DNA from: Fluviirhizobium alvei
GTDB lineage: Bacteria > Pseudomonadota > Alphaproteobacteria > Rhizobiales > Rhizobiaceae
Assembly (NCBI RefSeq): GCF_030551875.1
Contig: NZ_JAUOZU010000014.1
Span: 101,608-165,607 of the forward strand
DNA length: 64,000 nucleotides
Direction: 5' to 3'
Shown here: positions 53,612 to 63,200 of the stretch, in pieces
Position numbering within the stretch: position 1 is the stretch's first letter
Layout: each line of letters starts with the position of its first letter
Program-made: the position numbers and the translations under genes
Notes under the pieces: generated by a model
The model's input: the letters and a program-made list of their open reading frames with translations, nothing else
Told to the model about the DNA's origin: nothing
Database searches by the model: none

Positions 53612-55039
53612 ATGTCCAACAATCTCAAATTCTATATCGATGGTGCCTGGGTCGATCCGGTCACCCCTGCCGCGCTCGACGTCATCAATCCGGCGACCGA
53701 AGAGGCCTATACCCAGATTTCGCTTGGCGCCAAAGCCGATGTCGACAAAGCCGTGGCCGCCGCAAAGGCTGCCTTTCCTGCCTTCTCGCGCAAGCCGGTT
53801 GCCGAGCGTCTGGCCCTTTTGAAGAAGATCCTTGAAGTCTATAACAAGCGCTTTGAAGACATTGCCCAGGCCGTTTCGAACGAAATGGGCGCCCCGCTTT
53901 CCTTCGCCCGCGAAGCGCAGGCCTGGGCTGGACGCGCGCATATGGAATCGACCATCGCAGCGCTCGAAACCTATTCCTTCAGCGAAAAGCGCGGCACCAC
54001 CACCGTGGTCAAGGAAGCCATCGGCGTTTGCGCGCTGATCACGCCGTGGAACTGGCCGCTCAACCAGATCGTCTGCAAGGTCGCACCCGCCATCGCCGCA
54101 GGCTGCACGGTGGTGCTCAAGCCGTCGGAAATCGCACCGATCTCGGGCATCGTCTGGGCCGAAATCCTGGATGAGGCCGGCGTTCCCAAGGGCGTCTTCA
54201 ACCTCGTCAACGGCACGGGCCCGGATGTCGGCCAGGTCATGGCCGGTCATCCGGATGTCGACATGGTCTCGTTTACCGGTTCGACCCGCGCCGGCATCAT
54301 CGTCGCCAAGACGGCCGCCGATACGGTCAAGCGCGTTGCCCAGGAACTGGGTGGCAAATCCGCCAACATCATTCTTCCGGATGCCGATCTGCAATCGGCC
54401 GTCACCAGCGGCGTCCAGGGCTGCTTCGGCAATTCCGGCCAGTCCTGCGATGCACCGACCCGCATGCTGGTGCCGCGTGATCGCCATGATGAAGCGCTCG
54501 AAATCGCCAAGGTGGCTGCCGAGGCCCACAAGGTCGGCAATCCGACCGCGGAAGATACGGTTCTCGGCCCGGTCGTCAGCCAGCTGCAGTTCGACAAGAT
54601 CCAGCGCCTGATCGAAGCCGGCATCAAGGAAGGTGCAACACTCGTCACCGGCGGTCTCGGCCGTCCGGAAGGGCTCAACCGCGGCTATTATGTACGCCCG
54701 ACCGTGTTCGGCAATGTCACCAACGACATGACGATCGCCCGCGAAGAGATCTTCGGACCGGTTCTGTCGATCCTGCCCTATGACAGCGAAGAAGAGGCGA
54801 TCCGCATCGCCAACGATACCGTCTATGGTCTTGCGGCCTATGTTCAGTCGCAGAACATCGAACATGCGCGCGCGGTCGCCCTCGAAATGCGGGCCGGTTC
54901 GGTCTATCTCAACTATCCGGATTGGGACACGATGGCGCCGTTCGGCGGTTACAAACAGTCGGGCAACGGCCGCGAATATGCCGATTTCGGCATTCACGAC
55001 TTCCTCGAGACCAAGGGTATCGTCGGCTACGGCGATTGA
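53612..55039 (+). CDS. Aldehyde dehydrogenase, NAD(P)-dependent
   Basis: A 475-residue aldehyde dehydrogenase. The cofactor region ITPWNWPLNQIVCKVAPAIAAGCTVVLKPSE is near residue 145, the general base Glu in VAQELGGKSANIILPDA near 246, the nucleophile Cys in GNSGQSCDAPTRML near 280, and NYPDWDTMAPFGGYKQSGNGRE near the end. Length and motifs are standard. By context it fills the PuuC role: oxidising an aldehyde made after amine oxidation. It is in the same direction as the P450/GS genes but after a 130-base gap with a hairpin, so it may have its own promoter. No sigma-54 box is visible in that gap. Confidence 0.9.
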   Translation: MSNNLKFYIDGAWVDPVTPAALDVINPATEEAYTQISLGAKADVDKAVAAAKAAFPAFSRKPVAERLALLKKILEVYNKRFEDIAQAVSNEMGAPLSFAREAQAWAGRAHMESTIAALETYSFSEKRGTTTVVKEAIGVCALITPWNWPLNQIVCKVAPAIAAGCTVVLKPSEIAPISGIVWAEILDEAGVPKGVFNLVNGTGPDVGQVMAGHPDVDMVSFTGSTRAGIIVAKTAADTVKRVAQELGGKSANIILPDADLQSAVTSGVQGCFGNSGQSCDAPTRMLVPRDRHDEALEIAKVAAEAHKVGNPTAEDTVLGPVVSQLQFDKIQRLIEAGIKEGATLVTGGLGRPEGLNRGYYVRPTVFGNVTNDMTIAREEIFGPVLSILPYDSEEEAIRIANDTVYGLAAYVQSQNIEHARAVALEMRAGSVYLNYPDWDTMAPFGGYKQSGNGREYADFGIHDFLETKGIVGYGD

Positions 55040-55047
55040 TCATTCCT

Positions 55048-55073
55048 TGCCGCCGCTCGCAAGGGCGGCGGCA
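55048..55073 (+). terminator. Terminator after aldehyde dehydrogenase
   Basis: TGCCGCCGC, loop TCGCAAGG, GCGGCGGCA: perfect 9 bp stem followed by TTTCG, nine bases after the stop. Confidence 0.8.
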
Positions 55074-55173
55074 TTTCGGCCCGCAGCCGACCCATTCCGA
55101 ACGTGAATCGATTGCCGTCAACCGATTCAAACTCTGCGTTGGACCTTCCAATGCCCGGCCCTGACAATGGGCC

Positions 55174-55422
55174 ATGACGTATCAAGACCTCACAAAACCG
55201 ATCCTGATCAGCCGCGTCGACACGGCGCGCAACATGGCGCGCTTCTATGAAATCGAGGTGGGCTACGATCTCTTTTGCAATCCCGTCCTCATCCGGCGTT
55301 GGGGCCGGATCGGCACAAATGGACAGATGAAGATCGATGTCGCGGCAAGCCTCAATGAGGCTGAAGAGGCAGGCAGAAGTCTGCTTGCGCGAAAGCTGGG
55401 TCGCGGCTATCTTGTTCGGTAG
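55174..55422 (+). CDS. Small WGR-domain protein
   Basis: An 82-residue protein consisting of one WGR domain: RFYEIEVGYDLFCNPVLIRRWGRIGTNGQMKID, with the W-G-R at residues about 47-49. The fold binds nucleic acids when part of PARP-like or MolR proteins; stand-alone copies in rhizobia have no proven role. It is a single gene between the terminator and marR. Confidence 0.8.
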   Translation: MTYQDLTKPILISRVDTARNMARFYEIEVGYDLFCNPVLIRRWGRIGTNGQMKIDVAASLNEAEEAGRSLLARKLGRGYLVR

Positions 55423-55503
55423 GGGACAATCGATATTCAAGCTAGGTATCCGAAACGGAACACCGTGGGATTCTGCGCGTTATTTGCACTTCGTTCGATT
55501 TTA

Positions 55504-55515
55504 CCTACATATAGG
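55504..55515. promoter_or_regulatory. Candidate MarR operator CCTA-N4-TAGG
   Basis: CCTACATATAGG, 25 bases upstream of the marR start and overlapping a possible -10 box (TACATAT). Position fits autoregulation, but the arms are short. Confidence 0.35.
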
Positions 55516-55540
55516 GCAAGAGAAACGAAAAGGAGCTACC

Positions 55541-55972
55541 TTGAGCAGTTCGCCAAACTTCATAGAGGAAGTGGTGAATGTCACGCGCCGAATGCGCACC
55601 GTGTTTGACGGCATGGTGAAGGAGCGCGGCATGACCCTTGCTCGTGCGCATATTTTGCGCAAGCTCGGACTGGGACGGTGCGGTGCGAGCCAGAAGGCTC
55701 TTGCAGAAGAGCTTGAAATCGAAGGACCGACCTTGGTGCGGCTGCTCGATCATCTCGAGCAGGCCGGTTGCATCAAGCGTGTGCCCGTGGAAGGTGATCG
55801 GCGCACCAAGCAGATCGTCCTGACAGACACAGGACGATGTCGTGCCGCGGAAGTGGCCGAAGTGGCGGGACGCTTCAGCGAGACGCTGCTTCGCGACATC
55901 GAGCCTGATGAACTCGAAGTCGCCTTCCGGGTCATGAGCAAGATGGCCCATAACCTTGAGGGCCACGCCTGA
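55541..55972 (+). CDS. MarR-family transcriptional regulator
   Basis: A 143-residue winged-helix regulator. It starts with TTG at 55541 (SSSPNFIEEVVNVTRRMRTVFDG), with AAAAGGAG five bases upstream; an ATG-started longer frame lies in the WGR gene and is not credible. CGASQKALAEELEIEGPTLVRLLDHLEQAGCIKRVPVEGDRRTKQIVLTDTG spans the DNA-binding helices and wing. No divergent target gene is beside it, so its regulon is unknown. Confidence 0.85.
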   Translation: MSSSPNFIEEVVNVTRRMRTVFDGMVKERGMTLARAHILRKLGLGRCGASQKALAEELEIEGPTLVRLLDHLEQAGCIKRVPVEGDRRTKQIVLTDTGRCRAAEVAEVAGRFSETLLRDIEPDELEVAFRVMSKMAHNLEGHA

Positions 55973-55999
55973 ACCCTTCCGGCGCTTCGCATCGCGGCG

Positions 56000-57247
56000 T
56001 TATCCGTTGCGGTTCAACCAGTCCAGAATACCATCGGCCGCGGCGCGGCCGGTGGCCATACAGGCGGTGAGCAGATAGCCGCCGGTGGGTGCTTCCCAAT
56101 CGATCATCTCGCCGGCGACGAACAGGCCCGGTCTGGCCTTCACCATGAAGCTGTCATCAATCTCGTCCCAACGAATGCCGCCTGCCGTCGAAATCGCCTC
56201 TGCAATCGGACGCGGCCGCACCACCCGTAATGGCAGCGCCTTGATGATGCCTGCCAACGCTTCCGGCGCATAGCGGACACTCTCCGGCACAACTTCCCGC
56301 AACAAAGCCACCTTTACCGCATCGAGCCCCGTCGCCTTGCGCAATCGGGTCGAAAAACTCGCTTTCCCATCCTGCCGGCCAAGATCCCGGATCATGCGCG
56401 CAACATCGCGGCCCGGTGCCAGATCCAGCGTCAGAACCGCCGAGCCCGTTTCCGCCAGCCGATCCCGCAGTGCCGCGGCATGGGCATAGACAAGACTGCC
56501 CTCGATCCCATGCCGGGAAATCACGAATTCGCCCTGGCTGCTGCCGGCATCCGAATGGGCCAGAACCGACTTGACCGGCGCGCCGGCAAACCGTTCACGG
56601 AAATGCAGCGACCAGTCGCAATCGAAACCGCAATTGGCCGGTAACAACGGCGCCAACGCGATACCTTCAGCTTCCAGAATGGCGGTCCAGGCCGCATCGG
56701 AGCCGAGCTTCGGCCAGCTCGCGCCGCCAAGCGCCAGAAGCGTCGCGTCCGCCTGAAAACACGTCTCGCCATCCGGAGTCTCGAAGCGAAGGGCGCCCGT
56801 TTCCGCAAAGCCGACCCAGCGATGGCGAAGCTTGAAGGTCACACCCTGCTCGTCCAGCCGCCTTAGCCAGGCCCGCAACAGCGGCGAAGCCTTCATAACC
56901 TCAGGGAAAACCCGCCCGGAAGAGCCGACGAAGGTTTCGGTGCCGTGCTCTTTCGCCCAGGCGCGGATGTCTTCCGGCATCAGCCTGTCAAGCGCCGGCT
57001 TGAGGCGCCGCGAAGCCGATCCGAACCGTTCGGCAAACAGTTCATAGGCTTCGGAATGGGTGATGTTGAGCCCGGACTTGCCGGCCAGCAGGAACTTGCG
57101 CCCGACGGTCGGCATCGCATCATAGACGGTGACCTGATGACCGGCCGCCGACAGCCGTTCTGCGGCCATCAGACCGGCAGGCCCTCCACCGACGATCGCG
57201 ATTTGCGCTGCCACATCCGGCCTCCCATCGTTCAAGCCCGCCTTCAT
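56000..57247 (-). CDS. NAD(P)/FAD-dependent flavoprotein (HI0933/YhiN-like)
   Basis: A 415-residue flavoprotein. I chose ATG 57247 (MKAGLNDGRPDVAAQIAIVGGGPAGLMAAERL), which gives the usual length; the frame is open further upstream but that part lies in the glpD promoter. The FAD motif IAIVGGGPAGLMAAERLSAAGHQVTVYD starts near residue 15, LLAGKSGLNITHSE near 50 is the family signature, and the C-terminal GLFVAGEMIDWEAPTGGYLLTACMATGRAAADGI binds FAD. Family members are reductases of unclear substrate (BaiN-like). It is divergent from glpD. Confidence 0.82.
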   Translation of the reverse strand: MKAGLNDGRPDVAAQIAIVGGGPAGLMAAERLSAAGHQVTVYDAMPTVGRKFLLAGKSGLNITHSEAYELFAERFGSASRRLKPALDRLMPEDIRAWAKEHGTETFVGSSGRVFPEVMKASPLLRAWLRRLDEQGVTFKLRHRWVGFAETGALRFETPDGETCFQADATLLALGGASWPKLGSDAAWTAILEAEGIALAPLLPANCGFDCDWSLHFRERFAGAPVKSVLAHSDAGSSQGEFVISRHGIEGSLVYAHAAALRDRLAETGSAVLTLDLAPGRDVARMIRDLGRQDGKASFSTRLRKATGLDAVKVALLREVVPESVRYAPEALAGIIKALPLRVVRPRPIAEAISTAGGIRWDEIDDSFMVKARPGLFVAGEMIDWEAPTGGYLLTACMATGRAAADGILDWLNRNG

Positions 57248-57300
57248 GCAACGGGCGAAAGCCGATGACAAGCCAGTCACACTCGATCGAAAACCGAAAC

Positions 57301-57368
57301 CAAAGTGAACTTTCGTTTTCATTCGATTGACATTCGTATTGTTTTCGTATTTGATCATTTTCATTCAA
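57301..57368. promoter_or_regulatory. AT-rich glpD promoter region with repeated TTTCG motifs
   Basis: In GC-rich surroundings this stretch repeats TTTCGTTTTC, TTTTCGTATTTG and twice TTTTCATTC. Direct TTTCG-type repeats are typical of DeoR-family operators, and GlpR, the repressor of glycerol-3-phosphate genes, belongs to that family. The regulator assignment is inference. Confidence 0.5.
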
Positions 57369-57394
57369 AGATGAAATAATTGAGGAGCGGCGCC

Positions 57395-58909
57395 ATGAGC
57401 GACGAACAGGTTTTCGACATTTTCATTGTCGGCGGCGGCATCAATGGCTGCGGCATCGCGCGCGATGCGGTTGGACGCGGCTATTCGGTCTATCTCGCCG
57501 AAATGAAGGATCTCGCGGCCGGAACCTCCTCGGCATCCACCAAGCTCATTCACGGCGGTCTTCGCTATCTCGAACATTACGAGTTCCGTCTGGTGCGCGA
57601 GGCGCTGATGGAGCGCGAAGTGCTCTGGTCGATGGCGCCGCACATCATCTGGCCGATGCGCTTCATTCTGCCGCTGCACAAGGACATGCGCCCCGGCTGG
57701 CTGATCCGGCTCGGCCTGTTTCTCTATGACCATATCGGCGGTCGCAAGGACCTGCCGGCGACCCGTGTGCTCGATCTCGAACGCGACCCGGCCGGCGAGC
57801 CGTTGAAGCCAGTCTTCCGCAAAGCCTTCGAATATTCCGACGGCTGGGTCAACGATGCGCGGCTTGTGGTTCTCAACGCCCGCGATGCGGCCGACCGTGG
57901 CGCCACGATCAAAACCCGCATGCGTGTCCTGACCGCCGATCGCAAGGATGGTCACTGGGTCATCACCGTGGAGAATGTCGACAGCGGCGAGCGCCAGCTG
58001 GTGCATGCGAAACTGCTCGTCAATGCGGCAGGCCCCTGGGTCGATCATCTGCTCGGCACTGTCGCCGGCAGCAATGCAAAGAATGTCCGGCTGGTTCAGG
58101 GCAGCCACATCGTCGTGCGCCGCAAGTTCGTGGATCCGCGCGCCTATTTCTTCCAGAACAATGACGGCCGCATCTTCTTTGCCATTCCCTATGAGCAGGA
58201 TTTCACCCTGATCGGCACCACGGATCAGGACTATCAGGGCGATCCGGGTCGGGTAGAGATCACCGCACAGGAAATCGATTATCTCTGTGCCGGCGCCAGC
58301 GCGTATTTCCGCGAACCGATTGGCCGTGACGATATTGTCTGGACCTATTCCGGTGTCCGCCCGCTCTATGATGACGGCGCTTCGATGGCTCAGGAAGCAA
58401 CGCGTGACTATGTGCTGAAGGCGTCCGGGCAACCCGGAGAGCCGCAGCTTCTCAACGTGTTCGGCGGCAAGATCACCACCTACCGCAGGCTGGCGGAATC
58501 GATGCTCGAAAAGATCGAGGAAATCCTTGGCACCCGCGGCAAACCCTGGACCGCAGGCGCCAAACTGCCCGGCGGCGATTTCGACAAGAAGGATTTTGAA
58601 CCTCTGCTTGCGTCCTTCCGGAAGGACTATCCGTTCCTGACGCCCGCCACGTCCCTCAGGCTGCTGCGTCTTTACGGAACAAGGGCGCGAATGATTCTGG
58701 GTTCCGCCCGCGCGATGAGCGATCTCGGTCGCAATTTCGGCCATGACCTGACCGAAGCGGAAATCCGCTATCTCGTCGACCATGAATGGGCGGGATCCGC
58801 CGAGGACATTCTCTGGCGGCGCACCAAGCTCGGCCTTCACCTCAGCAAGGAGCAGGCCGGTGCGGTTGACCGCTTTCTTCGGGAACTGAACGAAAGCGTC
58901 GCCGCCTGA
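57395..58909 (+). CDS. glpD: Aerobic glycerol-3-phosphate dehydrogenase
   Basis: A 504-residue FAD enzyme that passes electrons from glycerol-3-phosphate to quinone at the inner membrane. GAGGAG precedes the ATG. FDIFIVGGGINGCGIARDAVGRGYSVYLAE at residues about 8-36 is the FAD site; AGTSSASTKLIHGGLRYLEHYEFRLVREALMER near 48 and YSGVRPLYDDG near 325 are GlpD signatures. The C-terminal helical domain (ARMILGSARAMSDLGRNFGHDLTEAEIRYLVDHEWAGSAEDILWRRTKLGL) is intact. No glpK or glpR lies nearby. Confidence 0.95.
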   Translation: MSDEQVFDIFIVGGGINGCGIARDAVGRGYSVYLAEMKDLAAGTSSASTKLIHGGLRYLEHYEFRLVREALMEREVLWSMAPHIIWPMRFILPLHKDMRPGWLIRLGLFLYDHIGGRKDLPATRVLDLERDPAGEPLKPVFRKAFEYSDGWVNDARLVVLNARDAADRGATIKTRMRVLTADRKDGHWVITVENVDSGERQLVHAKLLVNAAGPWVDHLLGTVAGSNAKNVRLVQGSHIVVRRKFVDPRAYFFQNNDGRIFFAIPYEQDFTLIGTTDQDYQGDPGRVEITAQEIDYLCAGASAYFREPIGRDDIVWTYSGVRPLYDDGASMAQEATRDYVLKASGQPGEPQLLNVFGGKITTYRRLAESMLEKIEEILGTRGKPWTAGAKLPGGDFDKKDFEPLLASFRKDYPFLTPATSLRLLRLYGTRARMILGSARAMSDLGRNFGHDLTEAEIRYLVDHEWAGSAEDILWRRTKLGLHLSKEQAGAVDRFLRELNESVAA

Positions 58910-58926
58910 CCTTAAAACCGGGATGC

Positions 58927-58952
58927 ACGGCGGGGTCGCACAGCTCCGCCGT
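58927..58952 (+). terminator. Terminator after glpD
   Basis: ACGGCGGGG and CTCCGCCGT arms with 8 bases between and one G-T pair, followed by TTTCG, 17 bases after glpD. Confidence 0.7.
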
Positions 58953-58991
58953 TTCGCTTGATTGCCGCCCCCGGTCATGGCAAGCAGGCGC

Positions 58992-60257
58992 ATGGCCTTT
59001 CGCTTCATTCACACTGCCGATCTGCATCTCGATTCGCCGCTGCGTTCGCTGTCGCTGCGCAATGCTGAGCTTGCCGCACTCGTGGGCGATGCCAGCCGTC
59101 AGGCGCTGACGGCAATCGTCGAGCTTGCGCTTGAGGAGCGCGTCGATGCGGTGCTGATCGCCGGCGATCTCTATGATGGCGATCAGACCTCGATGAAAAC
59201 CGCCCGGTTCCTGGCAACCGAACTGGAACGGCTGCATCGCGCGGGGATCGAGACCTTCATCATCCGCGGCAACCATGATGCGCTTTCCAAGATCACCCGC
59301 GAACTGTTGCTGCCGCCATCGGTCATGGTGTTCGATCGGCAGGCAGAGGTTGTGGAGCGTCGTTTCGGCAGTCTTGGCATAGCCATTCATGGCCTGAGTT
59401 TTGCCAAGTCGCAGGCGCCGGAATCGCTCCTGCCACGCTACAAGAGCCCCGTTCCCGGCCTCATCAATATCGGCCTCATGCATACGAGCCTTGCGGGCGC
59501 CCCGGGCCACGATGCCTATGCGCCCTGTTCGGTTGCCGACCTGCAGGCTTACGGCTTCGATTACTGGGCGCTCGGCCATATCCACAAGCGTTCGCATCAT
59601 AATGGCAACGGCCATATCGTCATGGCCGGCATCCCCCAGGGCCGCGATATCAACGAGGATGGTGCCAAATCCGTCTCGCTCGTAACTGTCCGGGACGACC
59701 GCACGATCGCAATCGAAGAACGTCATGTCGCGGTCGCCCAGTTCGAGCGGGTCGCAGTCGACCTGAACGGCACCGAGGACTGGAGAGACGCGATAAGCCG
59801 GATTAGCGATGCTGTCGCATCGGCAAGAGACCGGATCGTGAGCCCGCATCTGGTTGCACGCCTCAGGCTGACGGGCGCGACACCGCTTTCTTTCCGGCTG
59901 CGCCGCGATCCCGACCTGCTTTTAGCGGAAGCGGAGCAACGCGCCGAGCAGATCGGCTCGGCCTGGATCGAGAAGATCGAGCTCGAGACCCATTCCGGTG
60001 AAGAGGAGGGGGCGCAAAGCGCCGACCCGGTGGCCGAGCTTGCCGCCCTCATGCGCGACCGGATCCTGACGGGGCCCGGCTATCGCGAAAGCCTGCGCCA
60101 GCTCACCGAAGAGCTGCTCGATGATCTGCCACCCGAAAGCCGCAGTTTCGCCGGCAGCGACGAAAGCGCGTTTGCCGCCTTTCTCGACCAGCTGTCGACG
60201 GAGGCGACCGAAACGATCATCGCCCGCATGAAGACGGCCGAACGGAGCGACGGCTGA
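58992..60257 (+). CDS. Metallophosphoesterase of the SbcD/YhaO family (DNA repair exonuclease-like)
   Basis: A 421-residue Mre11/SbcD-like phosphoesterase. I chose ATG 58992 (MAFRFIHTADLHLDSPL), since the catalytic motif follows at once. Metal ligands are all seen: HTADLHLDSPL, LIAGDLYDGDQ, FIIRGNHDALSK and GHIHKRSHHNG, with a further LMHTSL. The C-terminal 150 residues are a capping domain. It overlaps the SbcC-like ATPase gene by one base, so the two form a nuclease-ATPase complex acting on DNA ends or hairpins. Confidence 0.88.
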   Translation: MAFRFIHTADLHLDSPLRSLSLRNAELAALVGDASRQALTAIVELALEERVDAVLIAGDLYDGDQTSMKTARFLATELERLHRAGIETFIIRGNHDALSKITRELLLPPSVMVFDRQAEVVERRFGSLGIAIHGLSFAKSQAPESLLPRYKSPVPGLINIGLMHTSLAGAPGHDAYAPCSVADLQAYGFDYWALGHIHKRSHHNGNGHIVMAGIPQGRDINEDGAKSVSLVTVRDDRTIAIEERHVAVAQFERVAVDLNGTEDWRDAISRISDAVASARDRIVSPHLVARLRLTGATPLSFRLRRDPDLLLAEAEQRAEQIGSAWIEKIELETHSGEEEGAQSADPVAELAALMRDRILTGPGYRESLRQLTEELLDDLPPESRSFAGSDESAFAAFLDQLSTEATETIIARMKTAERSDG

Positions 60258-63200
60258 TGCGACTCAGAAGACTGGATCTCACCCGCTACGGCAAATTTAC
60301 CGATCTCAGCCTCGATTTCGGCGAGCCGATCGCCGGCGCGCCGGATCTCCACATCATCTACGGGCTCAATGAGGCAGGCAAATCCACGACGTTTGCGGCC
60401 TATCTCGATCTGCTCTACGGCATCGGGAATGAAAGTCCCTATGGCTTCCTGCATCCCTACAGCACGATGCAGATCGGGGCGGCGCTCTCGATCGACGGAC
60501 GCGACCACGAGCTGATCCGCGTCAAGAAACGCATGGGAAGCCTTCTCGATCCGCAAGGCCAGCCGGTCAACGAGGCGCTTCTTTCGTCCGCACTCGGCGG
60601 TATCGGGCGCGACGCCTACCGGACGATGTTCTCGCTCGATGACCAGTCGCTGAAAGAGGGCGGCGATGCAATCATCCGCAGTCGCGGCGAGCTCGGCGAA
60701 CTGTTGTTCTCGGCCAGCTCCGGTCTTTCCGGGTTGAACAAGGCTCTGGCGGCTGCAGCCGACGAGGCCAGCGCCATTCATCGCAAGCGCGCTTCCAGCA
60801 CCGCGATCGCCGAGTTGAAGCGCGAGTTGCAGGCCTTGAAGGCGGAGCGCGATGCGCTCGATATCCATGCCGGTACCTATGCAAGCCTGAGTGCAGCCCA
60901 TGTTCAGGCGCGGTCTGCCTATGAAGAGGTTTCGGCGCAGCTTGCCGAACGGCGACAGCGCCATGCCGAACTGGACCGGCTTTTAGGATCGGTTCCCCTG
61001 GCGCTCGAACATCGGCGTTTGCTGATGGAGCTTGGCGATCAGCCAGAGCTTCCCCGCCCGCCTTCGGAATGGTTTTCGCTTCTGCCCAGGCTGATGCAGG
61101 ACGAGACAAGGCTTGAAGCCCTGATCGAGCGGAACCGTGCCGAGATTGCGAGGCTGGAAGAGAGTATCGGTTCGATCGGCATCGATCCGCGCCTTGACGA
61201 GATCCGCATCCGGCTTGCGGCACTCGAGGATTTGCGGGCGCGCGATCGCACGGCGCGCAACGATCTGCCGAAGCGCCGGGCTGCTTTTGCCGAACAGAAT
61301 GCAGTGCTCGCCGCCGCCCTGCGCAACCTTGGCCGGGCGGATGAACCACAGGCCGAACGGCTTCTGTTGCCGGCGTCGACGGTCGCCGAAATCACTGCGC
61401 TGATCGAGAGCCGTTCCGGCATCGTCGCTCGCCATGACAGTGCCGAAGCCGAAGCCGTCCGTAGTGCTGAACGCCTGCAGTCTCTTGCCGACGCAATGGA
61501 GCAGGGCAGCCCCGACGCAGCTCCCGACCGGGAGGCGATCGAGGCGCTGGAACGGATGCTGGCCCGCATCGACGGCGCCGATCTCGCCGGTCGGCTCACG
61601 CTCGAACGACGCAATCTCGAACGCAGACGGGCTGAACAGGCGGCAGCCCTTGCCGCTCTCATTCCCTGGCACGGCAGTGTCGAAGCGCTGACAGACACCC
61701 GGGCGCTCGACGCGCAGCAACTGACGCCGCTCGCCCAGCGCGCAGCCGAACTCGAACGCAGTCTGACGGATCTTACCCGACGGCAGAGTGACCTTGCCGG
61801 CGAAATGGCACGGATCAAGGCCCGACGGGAGAGCCTGACCGGCGAGGGCACCATCGATGATCAGACGGCTGCCGCCAGCAGAACCCGCCGTGACAGCGCC
61901 TGGCAGGATCATCGACAGAGCCTCGACCAAACCAGCGCCGACAGGTTCGAGAGCGCAATGCGCGAAGACGACCGGCTGACGGACCTGCGGCTGTTGCAAT
62001 CGCGCGCGCTGGCGAGCCTGCGCGAACTCGACCATTCGCTCGCGGAGCAGGCAGCCCTATTGCGGGAAACGGAACGCCAGCATGGCGAGGGCAAACGCGA
62101 ATGCGAAGCGCTGAAAGCGCGGATCTCGGCGCTCTCCCCCATTCCGGTCGCGCCGGACGAAAGCGCCAGTGAAAGCCTGGCGCGGCTGGAGGCATGGCTT
62201 CTGCGTCGCGACAAAGCGCTCGATGCGATCACCGCTTACGAAACAGCCCGGCAGGATGTTGCGGAACTCGAGGAAGCGCGAGAGGCCGAACAGACGCTGC
62301 TGGTCCGCCGGATGGCCGAAACCGGTCTAGGGCTCCCCGAAGGGTCGGATGCCGCCGACCGTATCGAAACCGCGCGGAAGGCCATTCGCCTGGCGCGGGA
62401 ACAGAGCACTGATGCCGAACGCAAGCGGCGCGAGCGCGAGGAAGCGCAACGGGACCACCAACTCCGCCTTGACCATCAGTCGCGTGCCCGACAAGCGCTC
62501 ACCGACTGGACCATGGCCTGGGAGAAAGCGCTCGCCGGTACCTGGTTTTCCGATCGGGCTGACAGTCCCGCGGCTATCCGGGGCCTGTTGGAAGCACTTG
62601 CAGAACTTCGGATCATTCTGAACGAACGCGACCAGCTCGCCCAGCGCGTCGCGACGATGGAACGCGACCAGGCCCTGTTCGCCGAAGCCATCAGGACGAT
62701 TGCTCAGGAGTTCGGCGATACCGACCCCGATGCGGATCCGGCCATCATCGCCGATCGGCTCACCGGATTGTGCGAGGCGGGCTTGCGCGACCGCACCCGC
62801 CGTCGTGATCTCGAAACGGAGCGCGACAAGCTCCGGGAGGCCGAACGGCGCCTGATCAACGATCTCGCCGACCATGAACGAACCAAGGCGGAACTTCTTG
62901 CCTTTGCCGGTGAGGATAGTCTTGCCGGGGTCTCCGCCTATCTGGAAACCGTGCGCGAAAGGCAGGCGCTTGTTGCGCGCCGGACGGAACTGGAAACCCA
63001 GATCACCGCCGCACTGCGGGTCAGCGATTTTGCAGTCGCAGCCGCGCGGCTGCAGGATCTCGATATCGAAGCGACCGAACGCGACCAGCTGGCGCTGACA
63101 GACGAAATCGAGGCGCTCGCCGAGCGCAGCCGGGAACAGCTCGCCGAGATGACGCGCGCGGCCGACCGGCTGGCGGCAGTGGGTGGCGACGATGCCGTGG

